This document shows positions 1-8,558 of a stretch of 36,274 bases of DNA, in pieces. The notes below the pieces were generated by a model. That model searched no databases, had not been told where the DNA came from, and saw nothing but the letters and a program-made list of their open reading frames with translations. Positions within the stretch are counted from its first letter, which is position 1. Each line of letters starts with the position of its first letter. The stretch comes from Sulfurimonas sp. (GTDB taxonomy: Bacteria > Campylobacterota > Campylobacteria > Campylobacterales > Sulfurimonadaceae). The DNA lies in assembly GCA_027013295.1 (NCBI GenBank), contig JALUXP010000112.1, positions 1-36,274 of the forward strand. Direction: 5' to 3'. The position numbers and the translations under genes are program-made.

Positions 1-257
1 CTTTACGAATGGCTATTTTTATGGGTGTTCTTTTTGGACTAATAAGTCTAATGATAGGCTTTGGCTATTTTATAGCTAAGTTATTATACTGGGATACGAT
101 GTCACTTGGTGTAGCTCCATTGATAATAATGAGTTCACTAATGTTTTCTGTAATGTTATTTTTTATAGGAATCATAGGTGAATATGTAGGAGCAATCTAT
201 ACTCAAGTATTGGACAGACCACTCGTTTTTGAAAAAGAAAGGGTTAATTTTGACTAA
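1..257 (+). CDS. GtrB/DPM1-like polyprenyl-phosphate glycosyltransferase, C-terminal fragment
   Basis: This is the 3' end of a gene that begins before the window; the frame is open from base 3 and stops at 255-257. The visible part, about 84 residues, carries two strongly hydrophobic segments and a polar tail ending near LDRPLVFEKE. The sequence IIGEYVGAIYTQVLDRP is the usual end of the GtrB/ArnC/DPM1-like GT2 family, which charges undecaprenyl phosphate with a sugar on the cytoplasmic face and has two C-terminal membrane helices. The catalytic GT-A domain lies outside the window. The next gene starts inside this one and encodes a polytopic GT-C-like protein. That is the expected partner, which would move the sugar from the lipid carrier to a glycan on the periplasmic side. 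Family assignment is fairly secure; the sugar is unknown. Confidence 0.75.
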   Translation, partial: LRMAIFMGVLFGLISLMIGFGYFIAKLLYWDTMSLGVAPLIIMSSLMFSVMLFFIGIIGEYVGAIYTQVLDRPLVFEKERVNFD

Positions 258-1821
258 TACAACGACTAGGAAAGACTATCTAATATTTTTTATTCTTTAT
301 AGTATTTCTTTTTCTTTACTATTGCTAAATTTTGATGGTTTATACTGGGATGATTGGGTTATATTAAATCAGACTACAGAGACGAAGCAAATATTTTTTA
401 GTGAATTTAAAAATGATGTATTATATTATTTTCATATGTACTTCACTAGTTTAGACAATAGTGCTTTTTGGTATAGAGTATTTGTATTTGTATCATATTT
501 TATTACTGGTATGTTTTTAAATGCTATATTGAAAAATATTAAAGAATTAAGTTCAAAAGATATTTTTTACATTACATTACTTTACTTGATAATGCCAGTT
601 ATTAGTTCGAGAATAGCAATATCTATAATACCTTTTTTCTTCCCTTTATTAATATTTTATGCTTCATTTTATATGTTAACTAAATATTTGAAAAATAATT
701 CTTATATTTTAAGATTTATAATATTAGGTGGATTTTATATTTCATTTTATACAAATTCTATTTTAGTTTTTTATGCATTAGTTTTAATATATATATACTA
801 TATAAAGTACGGACTTCTTATGTCACTAGAAAAGATTAAAGAATTCTCTATTAGATATGTTGATTTTATAGTTTTACCTATTGTCTTTTTTATAATAAAA
901 GTATTATACTATAAGCCTACAGGTCTATATGCTGGATATAATTCAGTAGGAAATACATCGATTTTTAAAATTATTTTTAATCTGTTTAAAAGTTTTGATA
1001 CTTCTTTATTTGATGTGATTCACCAATCTATGTATATATCTCTTCCATTTTGGTTAGTAATTATAATGATTTTATTTGTATATAAAAAGTACAAATTTAA
1101 AGAAGAAAATTTATCATTAAATGATAATAGTAAATATTTGTTATTTTTTGGTGTTTTAATGTTTTTACTGGCAGTATTTCCCTATGTAGTTGTATCTAAA
1201 TTACCTAAAGTAGGTACCTTTGCATCTAGATTTCAACTTTTAACTCCTCTTGGACTAGCTTTTATATTTTATTTTGGAATTGATTTGATTTCCAAATATT
1301 TTAAATTTAGTTTATTTGTTAGACAATCTTTGTTATTTGTACTTATTTTTTCATTTATTGGAAAAAATATATCAGATTATTATAGATGGCAAATAGATAG
1401 TTTATATATGACTTCGGTTATGATGAACTTTAAAAATAACAACAAGATTAAAGATAACTCAACATTTATCTTAAATAACAATATTATAAATAAGCTTAGT
1501 TATGGTAGAAAACCTCCCTTCTATGAATGGAATGGTATGATGAAAAAAGTATATTTTGATGATAGTCGTTTAGTTATTTCATACAAAGCATATCAAGATA
1601 TTGAAAGGGTCAATAAAATAAAAATATATCCTCAATATAACTTTTCAACATGGAAGCAAAAAAAACCAATGTTATTAAACATAACATATAATTATAGAAA
1701 AAAAAGAAAAAGTAAAAGTAGAATAGCTAAATTAATGTATTATAAGTTCACTGATTATAATAAATATTTAATAGAAGTAAAGAAATTAACTTACTTGTCT
1801 ATAGTAAATTGTAAAGATTAA
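250..1821 (+). CDS. Polytopic membrane protein, probable GT-C glycosyltransferase (GtrII-like)
   Basis: About 523 residues with roughly ten to twelve hydrophobic segments, then a basic soluble tail from about residue 400. Just after the first helix lies the acidic motif YWDDWVI. An acidic pair in the first periplasmic loop is typical of GT-C enzymes that use polyprenyl-phosphate sugars, which fits the GtrB-like gene immediately upstream. I therefore infer an O-antigen or surface-glycan modifying transferase, but see no family-defining signature beyond this. The frame is open from a TTG at 229. I prefer the TTG at 250, because GAAAGGG at 237-243 is a good ribosome-binding site for it and the coding overlap with the upstream gene shrinks to 8 bases. 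The gene is extremely AT-rich. Confidence 0.6.
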   Translation: MTNTTTRKDYLIFFILYSISFSLLLLNFDGLYWDDWVILNQTTETKQIFFSEFKNDVLYYFHMYFTSLDNSAFWYRVFVFVSYFITGMFLNAILKNIKELSSKDIFYITLLYLIMPVISSRIAISIIPFFFPLLIFYASFYMLTKYLKNNSYILRFIILGGFYISFYTNSILVFYALVLIYIYYIKYGLLMSLEKIKEFSIRYVDFIVLPIVFFIIKVLYYKPTGLYAGYNSVGNTSIFKIIFNLFKSFDTSLFDVIHQSMYISLPFWLVIIMILFVYKKYKFKEENLSLNDNSKYLLFFGVLMFLLAVFPYVVVSKLPKVGTFASRFQLLTPLGLAFIFYFGIDLISKYFKFSLFVRQSLLFVLIFSFIGKNISDYYRWQIDSLYMTSVMMNFKNNNKIKDNSTFILNNNIINKLSYGRKPPFYEWNGMMKKVYFDDSRLVISYKAYQDIERVNKIKIYPQYNFSTWKQKKPMLLNITYNYRKKRKSKSRIAKLMYYKFTDYNKYLIEVKKLTYLSIVNCKD

Positions 1822-1824
1822 ATA

Positions 1825-2739
1825 ATGAATATACTGATAGTTGGATTTGGTTCGATAGGTAAGCGACACTTTGAAATTTTAAATCAACTAGAAGTTGTTG
1901 ATAATATTGACTTAGTAACAAAGCAGGAAGTTGAGGCTATTAAAACATTTAAACATTTAAATAAAATATCAAATTTGGATATATATGATTACTTCATTGT
2001 CTCAAATGAAACTATTAAACATTACGAATATTTAAAATATATTTGCTCTAAAGTTAAAAATAAAAAAATATTAGTAGAAAAACCATTATATAATAAACTA
2101 TATGATACTTTTATATTAAATAATCAAGTATTTGTTGCGTATAATTTAAGGTTTCACCCTGTCTTATCTATACTTAAAAATATGCTAAAATTTGAAGAAG
2201 TATATAGCACAAATATAATATGTGGGCAGTACTTACCCTTATGGAGACCAGACCAAGATTATACTAGATCATATAGTGCAGATATAAATCAAGGCGGTGG
2301 AGTTTTACGAGATTTAAGTCATGAGATAGATTATAGTACATGGTTATTTGGTGAAATTGAGTCTTTACAATATATAAGTACTAAGATAAGTGATTTAAAG
2401 ATTAATTCTGATGATATATTTACTTCTATCTTTGTAACAAAGAAAAAGACTATCGTTAATCTAAGTATAGATTATATAAGTAAGTTACCAATTAGAAAAT
2501 TATTGATACATACAAAAAATTTAACTATAGAAGCGGATGTTATAAACAATATAATTACTACATATGATAAAAACGCTAATCAAAATAATGTTAAAATAGA
2601 TATTCAAGATAGAAATTATACATACTTTAAAATGCATGAAGCTATAATAGATAATGATTCGAATAAAGCACTATGTACATTTGATGAGGGAATAAAAACA
2701 ATAGAGATTATAGATAATATCAAGTTTAAGGATTTGTAG
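1825..2739 (+). CDS. Gfo/Idh/MocA-family NAD(P)-dependent sugar oxidoreductase
   Basis: 304 residues. The N-terminus ILIVGFGSIGKRH is a Rossmann dinucleotide-binding loop (GxGxxG), and LVEKPLYN is the EKP motif that places the conserved lysine at the active site in this family. The segment GGGVLRDLSHEIDYSTWLFG supplies the downstream Asp/His pair expected of the C-terminal alpha/beta domain. The family oxidises or reduces sugars or sugar nucleotides. The gene starts 3 bases after the previous stop and ends exactly where a CMP-sugar synthetase starts. With the following SDR gene this makes a three-gene cassette often seen in nonulosonate clusters, so a role in making or modifying a nucleotide-linked acidic sugar is likely but inferred. 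Confidence 0.8.
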   Translation: MNILIVGFGSIGKRHFEILNQLEVVDNIDLVTKQEVEAIKTFKHLNKISNLDIYDYFIVSNETIKHYEYLKYICSKVKNKKILVEKPLYNKLYDTFILNNQVFVAYNLRFHPVLSILKNMLKFEEVYSTNIICGQYLPLWRPDQDYTRSYSADINQGGGVLRDLSHEIDYSTWLFGEIESLQYISTKISDLKINSDDIFTSIFVTKKKTIVNLSIDYISKLPIRKLLIHTKNLTIEADVINNIITTYDKNANQNNVKIDIQDRNYTYFKMHEAIIDNDSNKALCTFDEGIKTIEIIDNIKFKDL

Positions 2740-3450
2740 GTGAATAAATATAAAGTATTATGCACTATATGTGCAAGAGGTGGCTCAAAAGGTGTTAAAA
2801 ATAAGAACATCAAACATATAAAATCTAAACCATTAATAGCATATACAATAGAACAAGCTAGCGAGTCCCAACTATTTGAGCATATAGTTATAAGTACTGA
2901 CTCAGATGAAATAGCTAATGTAGCAAAAGAGTATGGAGCAGAAATATTTTTTAAGAGAGATTCTGAGATGGCAAGTGATACTGCTGGTAAATTAGATGTT
3001 ATTAGAGATGCTTTTGTAAAAAGTGAAGAGCATTATAATACTAAGTTTGATTACCTAATAGACTTAGATGCTACCGCTCCACTTAGAAATGTAGAGGATA
3101 TTTTAAATTCATTTAAGCAACTACAAGAAAATAATAATGACAATATTATCACTGCTATGCCAAGTAGAAGAAGCCCTTACTTTAATCTAGTAGAAGTTGA
3201 TGCTAAAGGTAAAGTCGCTTTATCAAAAAAACTAAGTGATAAAGTAGTTAGACGCCAAGATGTTCCAGCAAGTTATGATATGAATGCTTCTATTTATATT
3301 TGGACAAGAGATACAATACTTAATGAAAATTCTATCTTTTTGGAGAAAACTGGATTATACATAATGCCAGAAGAAAGGTCTATAGATATAGATACAGAGT
3401 TAGACTACAAATTTGTAGAATTTTTAATGAGTCAAGATAATGTTAAATAA
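2740..3450 (+). CDS. Acylneuraminate cytidylyltransferase-like CMP-sugar synthetase (NeuA/PtmB type)
   Basis: 236 residues from a GTG start directly abutting the preceding stop. The N-terminus contains ICARGGSKGVKNKNIK, the P-loop-like nucleotide-binding motif of CMP-NeuAc and CMP-Kdo synthetases; IVISTDSDEIA and YLIDLDATAPLR follow in the expected order. The family couples CTP to a nonulosonic acid (sialic, legionaminic, pseudaminic) or Kdo. The sequence looks closer to the PtmB/NeuA group than to KdsB. No nonulosonate synthase (NeuB) is visible in the window, so the exact acid cannot be named. The SDR gene downstream overlaps by 11 bases, and a sialyltransferase-like gene follows, which supports a complete activation and transfer module. 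Confidence 0.85.
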   Translation: MNKYKVLCTICARGGSKGVKNKNIKHIKSKPLIAYTIEQASESQLFEHIVISTDSDEIANVAKEYGAEIFFKRDSEMASDTAGKLDVIRDAFVKSEEHYNTKFDYLIDLDATAPLRNVEDILNSFKQLQENNNDNIITAMPSRRSPYFNLVEVDAKGKVALSKKLSDKVVRRQDVPASYDMNASIYIWTRDTILNENSIFLEKTGLYIMPEERSIDIDTELDYKFVEFLMSQDNVK

Positions 3451-4210
3451 TCAAGTTATTGTCATAACTGGTGGAGCTGGTTTGATAGGTAGAGAGTTTA
3501 TAAAAGCTCTAGTGGAACAAAACGCAGTAGCAGTGATAGCAGATATAGATGAAGAACTCGGATTTAAAGTTTTAAATGAATTAAAATTAGAACTTCATTA
3601 TGATAAAATAGATTTTATTCAATTAGATATAACTTCTAAAAAATCACTAAACAAATGTATAGGTTATTTAGATAATAAATATGGTAGAATAGATGCTTTA
3701 GTGAATAATGCATATCCTAGAAATAAAAACTATGCAAGACATTTTTTTGATGTTGAATATGAAGATTTTGTAGAGAATATTGGACTAAATTTAGGTGGGT
3801 ATTTTACAACATCTCAACAGTTTGCAAAATATTTTCAAAAGCAAAAATATGGTAATATTATAAATATATCATCAATATATGGAGTAGTAGCCCCTAAATT
3901 TGAAATATATGAGAATACTATAATGACAATGCCAGTAGAATATGCAGCAATAAAATCAGGGCTTATTCATCTGACAAAGTACATGGCGAAGTACTTTAAA
4001 GGTATGAATATAAAAGTAAATACACTAAGCCCTGGTGGTATATATGATTCCCAGCCAATAGATTTTTTAGATAAGTATAAAAAAGAGTGTCTTAGTAAGG
4101 GAATGTTAGACAAGAGTGATTTAAAAGGAACTTTGATCTTTTTACTTAGTGATATGAGTAAGTATATTAATGGACAAAATATTATTGTTGATGATGGATT
4201 TACGCTTTGA
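3440..4210 (+). CDS. Short-chain dehydrogenase/reductase of the glycan cassette (PtmA-like)
   Basis: 256 residues. The N-terminus VIVITGGAGLIGREF carries the TGxxxGxG cofactor loop. NNAYPRNK corresponds to the NNA motif, IINISSIYG carries the catalytic Ser, and EYAAIKSGLIHL is the catalytic YxxxK. The end, ING QNIIVDDGFTL, matches the usual SDR C-terminus. All catalytic elements are intact. Its overlap with the CMP-sugar synthetase gene and a TTGA overlap with the following transferase gene imply translational coupling. PtmA-type SDRs sit beside PtmB in flagellin and LPS glycosylation loci of Campylobacter; a role in nonulosonate precursor synthesis is inferred from position. Confidence 0.8.
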   Translation: MLNNQVIVITGGAGLIGREFIKALVEQNAVAVIADIDEELGFKVLNELKLELHYDKIDFIQLDITSKKSLNKCIGYLDNKYGRIDALVNNAYPRNKNYARHFFDVEYEDFVENIGLNLGGYFTTSQQFAKYFQKQKYGNIINISSIYGVVAPKFEIYENTIMTMPVEYAAIKSGLIHLTKYMAKYFKGMNIKVNTLSPGGIYDSQPIDFLDKYKKECLSKGMLDKSDLKGTLIFLLSDMSKYINGQNIIVDDGFTL

Positions 4211-5202
4211 ATAAGAAAAACCTATTTATCCTTCGTTCCCCACTACAAATAATTAATGCTATTGAATTAATAGGACATTTTAAATTAACTAATAATATTG
4301 TGATTTTAATTTTTAATTCTCTTGATAATAATACACAACAGATTGAAGAACTAATGGCTCAGGCAAAATGGGAAAAGGTTATTCGGTTAGAAAGTACAAA
4401 AAAATCTAAATTGCTTCAGTATGTTAAATTAATTAGAAAATTACAAAAAGATGAATATAAATATTTAATAATTGGGAATTATGGAACGATTCAAAAAATC
4501 ATGATTCCTAATTTAAGTAAAGAAAAAGTTTTTTATATTGATGATGGTACAGAGACTATCGCAACATACAATAATTATATTAAAAAGAATAAACTTAATA
4601 AATATGATTTTAGAGAATTAAGATTTTTAGCTTTTGGTTTAAAAGTTAGAATAAAAGATAAAATTAATTTATTTACATATTTTGATTTAGAGTCAGTAAA
4701 TGGAATTGAGGTAATAAAAAATAATTTATTATTTTTGAAAAAAAATAACTTATCTAAACTTGAAAGAACAAACGATATATATTTTATAGGTCAGCCATTA
4801 GATGATGTTCAAGTGTTAGAGATAGAAGATTATGTAAATGTTCTAGAAGCTATTAGCCGATTTTATAATAAAAAAATAATATATACCCCACATCGTTCAG
4901 AGTCAAAAAATCTTCAAAAGAGTATTGATTCTATTGATTCAAATTTACTTGAAGTAATCAAACCAAATATTCCAATAGAATTATATTTTTTAAAACAAAA
5001 TATATATCCTCGTATGATAGTGTCATATTTTTCTACAGCTTTAAGTACTTTAAAAATTATATATGATGAAATAGATATTAAAGTAATTAAGATACCATAT
5101 GAAAAAATAAAAAATAAAAAATATTACAATGACTTTTTAGAAGACTATTATAAAAAAGTTAAGCCTGATAGTATTATTATGTTTAAAGAATTAAAATTAT
5201 GA
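4207..5202 (+). CDS. Sialyltransferase-like glycosyltransferase (GT52/GT38-like)
   Basis: 331 residues from TTG at 4207, overlapping the previous stop. The opening NLFILRSPLQIINAIEL resembles the start of bacterial GT52/GT38 sialyltransferases. Three elements that define this superfamily occur in order: an acidic DDG at residues 112-114 (FYIDDGTET), a His at 229 (YTPHRSES) in the place of the HP motif, and a Ser-rich YFSTALST at 274-281. No signal peptide or membrane helix is evident, as expected for a cytoplasmic GT-B enzyme. Adjacent to a CMP-nonulosonate synthetase, it is the best candidate to transfer that acid to the glycan. Donor and linkage are inferred, and the HP motif is only partly matched. 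Confidence 0.6.
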   Translation: MNKKNLFILRSPLQIINAIELIGHFKLTNNIVILIFNSLDNNTQQIEELMAQAKWEKVIRLESTKKSKLLQYVKLIRKLQKDEYKYLIIGNYGTIQKIMIPNLSKEKVFYIDDGTETIATYNNYIKKNKLNKYDFRELRFLAFGLKVRIKDKINLFTYFDLESVNGIEVIKNNLLFLKKNNLSKLERTNDIYFIGQPLDDVQVLEIEDYVNVLEAISRFYNKKIIYTPHRSESKNLQKSIDSIDSNLLEVIKPNIPIELYFLKQNIYPRMIVSYFSTALSTLKIIYDEIDIKVIKIPYEKIKNKKYYNDFLEDYYKKVKPDSIIMFKELKL

Positions 5203-6446
5203 AAATATATTATGATATGTTTATGAAGAAAAATCTTAAAAATAAATTACAGTTACTGGTTATATTTCTAATCATGGGTTTAGCCTTTAGTATCCCTTTT
5301 GGATACCATTATACTAGACATTTTTTTTCCGCAGCTGTTATCCTTTGGATATTTGCAGTAGATAAAGATGATTTGATATACATACTTAAGCATAAAATAG
5401 TAATTATATTGATTGCTTTAGTGTCACTGCATTTTTTATCTTTACTCTGGAGTGATGATCTTCATATGGGTCTGTCATACTCAAGAAAGATGTTAACTTA
5501 CATAGTATTACCAGTTATTGTTTTTTCATCAATAATTAAAAAGGGTCAATTACAATATATTATTACAGCATTTGTATTTGGTATGTTTGTGAATGAAATT
5601 ATCTCTTATTTGATCTATTTTGATCTATACCAGACTGAATATTCTAAGATATATAGATATCCAGTTGGTTTTATGTATCATGTCCCATATAGTGTACTAG
5701 TCGCATTTTCAGCACTATTGATTTTATACCAAGCTAAGTATCTTGAAAATAAATATTTAAAAATTATATATATAATGTTTTTTATGACTATGACTACAAA
5801 TTTAGTGATATCGAGTGGTAGAACTGGATATGTAGTTTATTTTGGAAGTATGTTGATTCTATTGTTTAGCTTTTATAAATTGTCTGTAAAAAACTTTTTG
5901 CAGTTGTTATTATTTCCAACTATTGTATTTTTTGTAGGATATAAATTAAATGCTGGAGTTCAAGCTAGAATAGAAGCAACACTTAGAGCAACTAATAAGT
6001 TACATGGAGATGCAAACTATAATTCTAGTCTTGGTGCAAGATTGGCATCATATGAGATAGTATATGATATCTTTAAACAACCAGAAAACTCTTTCTTATA
6101 TGGTATAGGTGTCGGTGATATGAAGGAAGCTATATCTAAAAGTGTTGAAAAAAGTAAAATAATTGATGAATATTTTATTCATACACATAATTCTTATTTA
6201 GATGTATTTTTGGAAACTGGTATAACTGGATTAATTCTACTTATATTATTTTTCTATTATATGTTAGGAGTAACTATAAAAGATAAGAATATTATGTTTA
6301 TTAAACAGTTAGCAATATCTGTAATATTTATTTCAATGTTTGCAGATAGGATGTTTCATTTGAAAAATTTTATGTTTTTTATATCTTTATTTACTGCTAT
6401 TATTTTAGCTCAAGAATTAAATGAAAAAAAAGATAAGTTAGCATGA
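5199..6446 (+). CDS. O-antigen ligase / Wzy_C-family polytopic membrane protein
   Basis: 415 residues with about ten to twelve hydrophobic segments. ISSGRTGYVVYFG lies in the middle of the protein. A long periplasmic loop follows, ending in the family hallmark HTHNSYLDVFLETGITGL, which is the Wzy_C motif with a conserved His. Members either attach undecaprenyl-linked O-antigen to lipid A-core (WaaL) or ligate glycans to other acceptors. Position among core and O-chain genes favours WaaL-like activity. The start ATG overlaps the previous stop (ATGA), and an alternative in-frame ATG lies at residue 9. WaaL and Wzy cannot be told apart by sequence alone, so I leave the symbol blank. Confidence 0.8.
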   Translation: MKIYYDMFMKKNLKNKLQLLVIFLIMGLAFSIPFGYHYTRHFFSAAVILWIFAVDKDDLIYILKHKIVIILIALVSLHFLSLLWSDDLHMGLSYSRKMLTYIVLPVIVFSSIIKKGQLQYIITAFVFGMFVNEIISYLIYFDLYQTEYSKIYRYPVGFMYHVPYSVLVAFSALLILYQAKYLENKYLKIIYIMFFMTMTTNLVISSGRTGYVVYFGSMLILLFSFYKLSVKNFLQLLLFPTIVFFVGYKLNAGVQARIEATLRATNKLHGDANYNSSLGARLASYEIVYDIFKQPENSFLYGIGVGDMKEAISKSVEKSKIIDEYFIHTHNSYLDVFLETGITGLILLILFFYYMLGVTIKDKNIMFIKQLAISVIFISMFADRMFHLKNFMFFISLFTAIILAQELNEKKDKLA

Positions 6447-6631
6447 TAAAAAGCAAAAGAGATAAAATTTACTTTTTAGTAAAATCTCATGCACTTTTTA
6501 GAAGCTATGCATATAGAACGCCAAATGAAGATAATGACAATATCGCTATTGATATTTTAAATACAATTCGTGAGTTAGAAAAAATATTGGATACCATAAA
6601 AAGGATGATAAGATATGAAAGCTTTAATTAA
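6443..6631 (+). CDS. Small orphan protein of 62 residues
   Basis: I do not recognise this protein. Its ATG overlaps the ligase stop (ATGA), and its 3' end overlaps the next gene by 17 bases, so it is packed exactly like its genuine neighbours. The sequence is basic in the first 20 residues and then forms an amphipathic helix (residues about 32-56, heptad-like I/L spacing). There is no signal peptide, membrane segment or Cys motif. It could be a small subunit, a degraded remnant of a larger gene, or a chance frame. The double overlap is the main argument for translation. Confidence 0.45.
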   Translation: MIKSKRDKIYFLVKSHALFRSYAYRTPNEDNDNIAIDILNTIRELEKILDTIKRMIRYESFN

Positions 6632-7085
6632 CATTCTAAAATTATTTTTTAGTAATAATCCAGTAAAAAATTTCAATATAGAATGGCAGTTAATGCTTGA
6701 CTTCAGTGGAAAAAATAAATTTTTACGAAAATATTTTCAAAGAAGAATATATTATAAATACCATTGTGAAGTAAGTCATACTGCTGTAATTGATAAAAGT
6801 GTTAAGTTTGTTCACCCAATAGCAGTAGTGATTGGTTCTCAGGTTATTATTGAAAAAGATTGTATCATATATCAGTGTGTAACAATTGGAAGCAGCTTTA
6901 ATTGTGACAATAAAATGCCAAAAGTAGGAGCAAATACAATTATTTCTACTGGAGCAAAATTGATAGGAGATATCTCTGTTGGTAAAAATTGTATTATAGG
7001 AGCTAATGCGGTAGTTACAAAATCTGTTCCTGATAATTCAGTAGTAGTCGGTGCAAATAAAGTACATAAAAGAAAAGATATTTAA
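6615..7085 (+). CDS. Serine acetyltransferase-like (CysE/LbH) acyltransferase
   Basis: 156 residues. A short helical N-terminus is followed by left-handed beta-helix hexapeptides from about residue 55 to 150. VKFVHPIAVVIG matches the HPxxxxIG segment of serine O-acetyltransferases, and YQCVTIGSS and KLIGDISVGKNCIIGANAVV are typical hexapeptide turns. It is much shorter than housekeeping CysE (about 200-270 residues) because the N-terminal helical domain is missing. This short form is common in polysaccharide loci and most likely O- or N-acetylates a sugar. It overlaps both neighbours by one or more bases. Confidence 0.75.
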   Translation: MKALINILKLFFSNNPVKNFNIEWQLMLDFSGKNKFLRKYFQRRIYYKYHCEVSHTAVIDKSVKFVHPIAVVIGSQVIIEKDCIIYQCVTIGSSFNCDNKMPKVGANTIISTGAKLIGDISVGKNCIIGANAVVTKSVPDNSVVVGANKVHKRKDI

Positions 7086-7819
7086 TGAAATTAAAAGTAT
7101 TTAAGAGTAGTTTTATTGACTTGATTAAAAATATAAAACACTATTTTATAGATTCTTCAAACTCCATACATAAAGCAAGAAATGAAATAAAAATAATAAA
7201 GCATGAAGATAAAGAGATAGTGGTAAAGTCATTTAAAGTTCCTCATCTTATAAACAAGTTAGTATATACATTTTTCAAAGACTCAAAAGCTAAAAAATCT
7301 TATGACAATAGTGTTAAAATTATTGAGTTTGTACCTAAGCCTATAGGTTATATAGAGTTTCATAAGTTTGGCTTGATTCATGATAGCTACTTTGTAAGTG
7401 AAAACTTTAAATATGATTTTACCATAAGAGAACCATTAACTAATGCAATTTTTGAAGATAAGCAAAAGGTATTTAAAGAGTTTGCTAAATTTACATATGA
7501 TTTACATGAACAAAATATACTGCATCTAGATTATTCACCGGGAAATATACTTATAAAAAAAGATGAAGATGGATATACTTTTAAAATAGTTGATATAAAC
7601 AGAATGACTTTTAAAAAATTATCATTAGATGAGAGATTAAAGTCATTTTATATGCTATGGGCTAAAGATGAGGATATGAAAACAATAGTAAATGAGTATG
7701 CTAAACTAGTTAATGCAGATGAATCTTACGCTATAAAAAAAGCAATATATTATTCACAAAAAAATAAAGACTTTAAAAATTTTAAAAAAAGATTAAAAGG
7801 AAAAAAAGTTGTTGACTAA
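7085..7819 (+). CDS. LPS core kinase-like protein (WaaP/KdkA/InaA family)
   Basis: 244 residues with a eukaryotic-like kinase core. HLDYSPGN at residues 147-154 is the catalytic loop (Asp149 as base, Asn154 as metal ligand), and KIVDINR places the DFG-equivalent Asp at 170. The family phosphorylates heptose or Kdo of the LPS inner core, or other lipid-linked sugars. The gene starts on the A of the previous stop and overlaps the next gene, so it belongs to the same operon. Heptose biosynthesis and transfer genes lie just downstream, which favours inner-core phosphorylation. Heptose versus Kdo specificity cannot be read from the sequence. Confidence 0.75.
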   Translation: MKLKVFKSSFIDLIKNIKHYFIDSSNSIHKARNEIKIIKHEDKEIVVKSFKVPHLINKLVYTFFKDSKAKKSYDNSVKIIEFVPKPIGYIEFHKFGLIHDSYFVSENFKYDFTIREPLTNAIFEDKQKVFKEFAKFTYDLHEQNILHLDYSPGNILIKKDEDGYTFKIVDINRMTFKKLSLDERLKSFYMLWAKDEDMKTIVNEYAKLVNADESYAIKKAIYYSQKNKDFKNFKKRLKGKKVVD

Positions 7820-8558
7820 GATTTCTGTTGTAATAATGGCAAAAGATGCAGAGGAAACTATTGTTGAAACACTGGATAGCATAGTAGCTTTTGAGGAAGT
7901 CATCTTATATCTAAACAATTCTACTGACAATACAAAAAGCAGAGCATCCAAGTACAAAAATGTAAAAGTTATAGAGGGTGAGTTTATAGGTTTTGGTTCA
8001 ACTAAAAATAGTGCTGCAAAGTATTCTAAAAATGATTGGATTCTTTCTTTAGACAGCGATGAAGTTATATTGCCAAAGTTATTAGATGAAATATCTACAT
8101 TAAAATTTGAAAATATTAATGAAGTTTTTACTATAAAAAGAGATAACTATTTTTTAAAGAAACATATAAAACATAGTGGTTGGGGTAAAGATTTTTTGGT
8201 TAGGATATACAATAAAAAAAATTATAGTTTCAACAAGAACATTGTTCATGAGTTTATAGAGTTAAATCAAGATACAAAAAATACAGTATTAAAAAATAGT
8301 TTTAAACACAATGCAGTTACAAATATAAATCAGTTTTTGCAAAAAGTGATGAACTATACGGATTTGGCCGCTAAAGATGAAAAAACTTGTTCATTTTTAG
8401 TAGTCCTTTTAAAAGCAAAATTTGCTTTTTTTAAAACATATATTTTACAGTTGGGCTTGCTTGATGGTTGGAGGGGATTTGTTATATCAATATCAAATTT
8501 TAATGGTAGCTTTTTTAAGTACACAAAAAGGTATATAAATTGCAAAGAAAATTTTTAA
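7809..8558 (+). CDS. GT2 glycosyltransferase, WaaE/KdtX-like
   Basis: 249 residues from TTG at 7809 (a second TTG at 7812 would cost one residue). ISVVIMAKDAEETIVETLDS is the GT2 N-terminal strand-loop, and ILSLDSDEVI is the DXD-type metal-binding motif. HSGWGKDFLVRIYNK and VHEFIEL are characteristic of the WaaE/KdtX subgroup, which adds glucose or a related hexose to the LPS core from a nucleotide sugar. The length matches that family. The gene overlaps both the kinase gene upstream and the GT4 gene downstream. Confidence 0.8.
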   Translation: MLTKISVVIMAKDAEETIVETLDSIVAFEEVILYLNNSTDNTKSRASKYKNVKVIEGEFIGFGSTKNSAAKYSKNDWILSLDSDEVILPKLLDEISTLKFENINEVFTIKRDNYFLKKHIKHSGWGKDFLVRIYNKKNYSFNKNIVHEFIELNQDTKNTVLKNSFKHNAVTNINQFLQKVMNYTDLAAKDEKTCSFLVVLLKAKFAFFKTYILQLGLLDGWRGFVISISNFNGSFFKYTKRYINCKENF

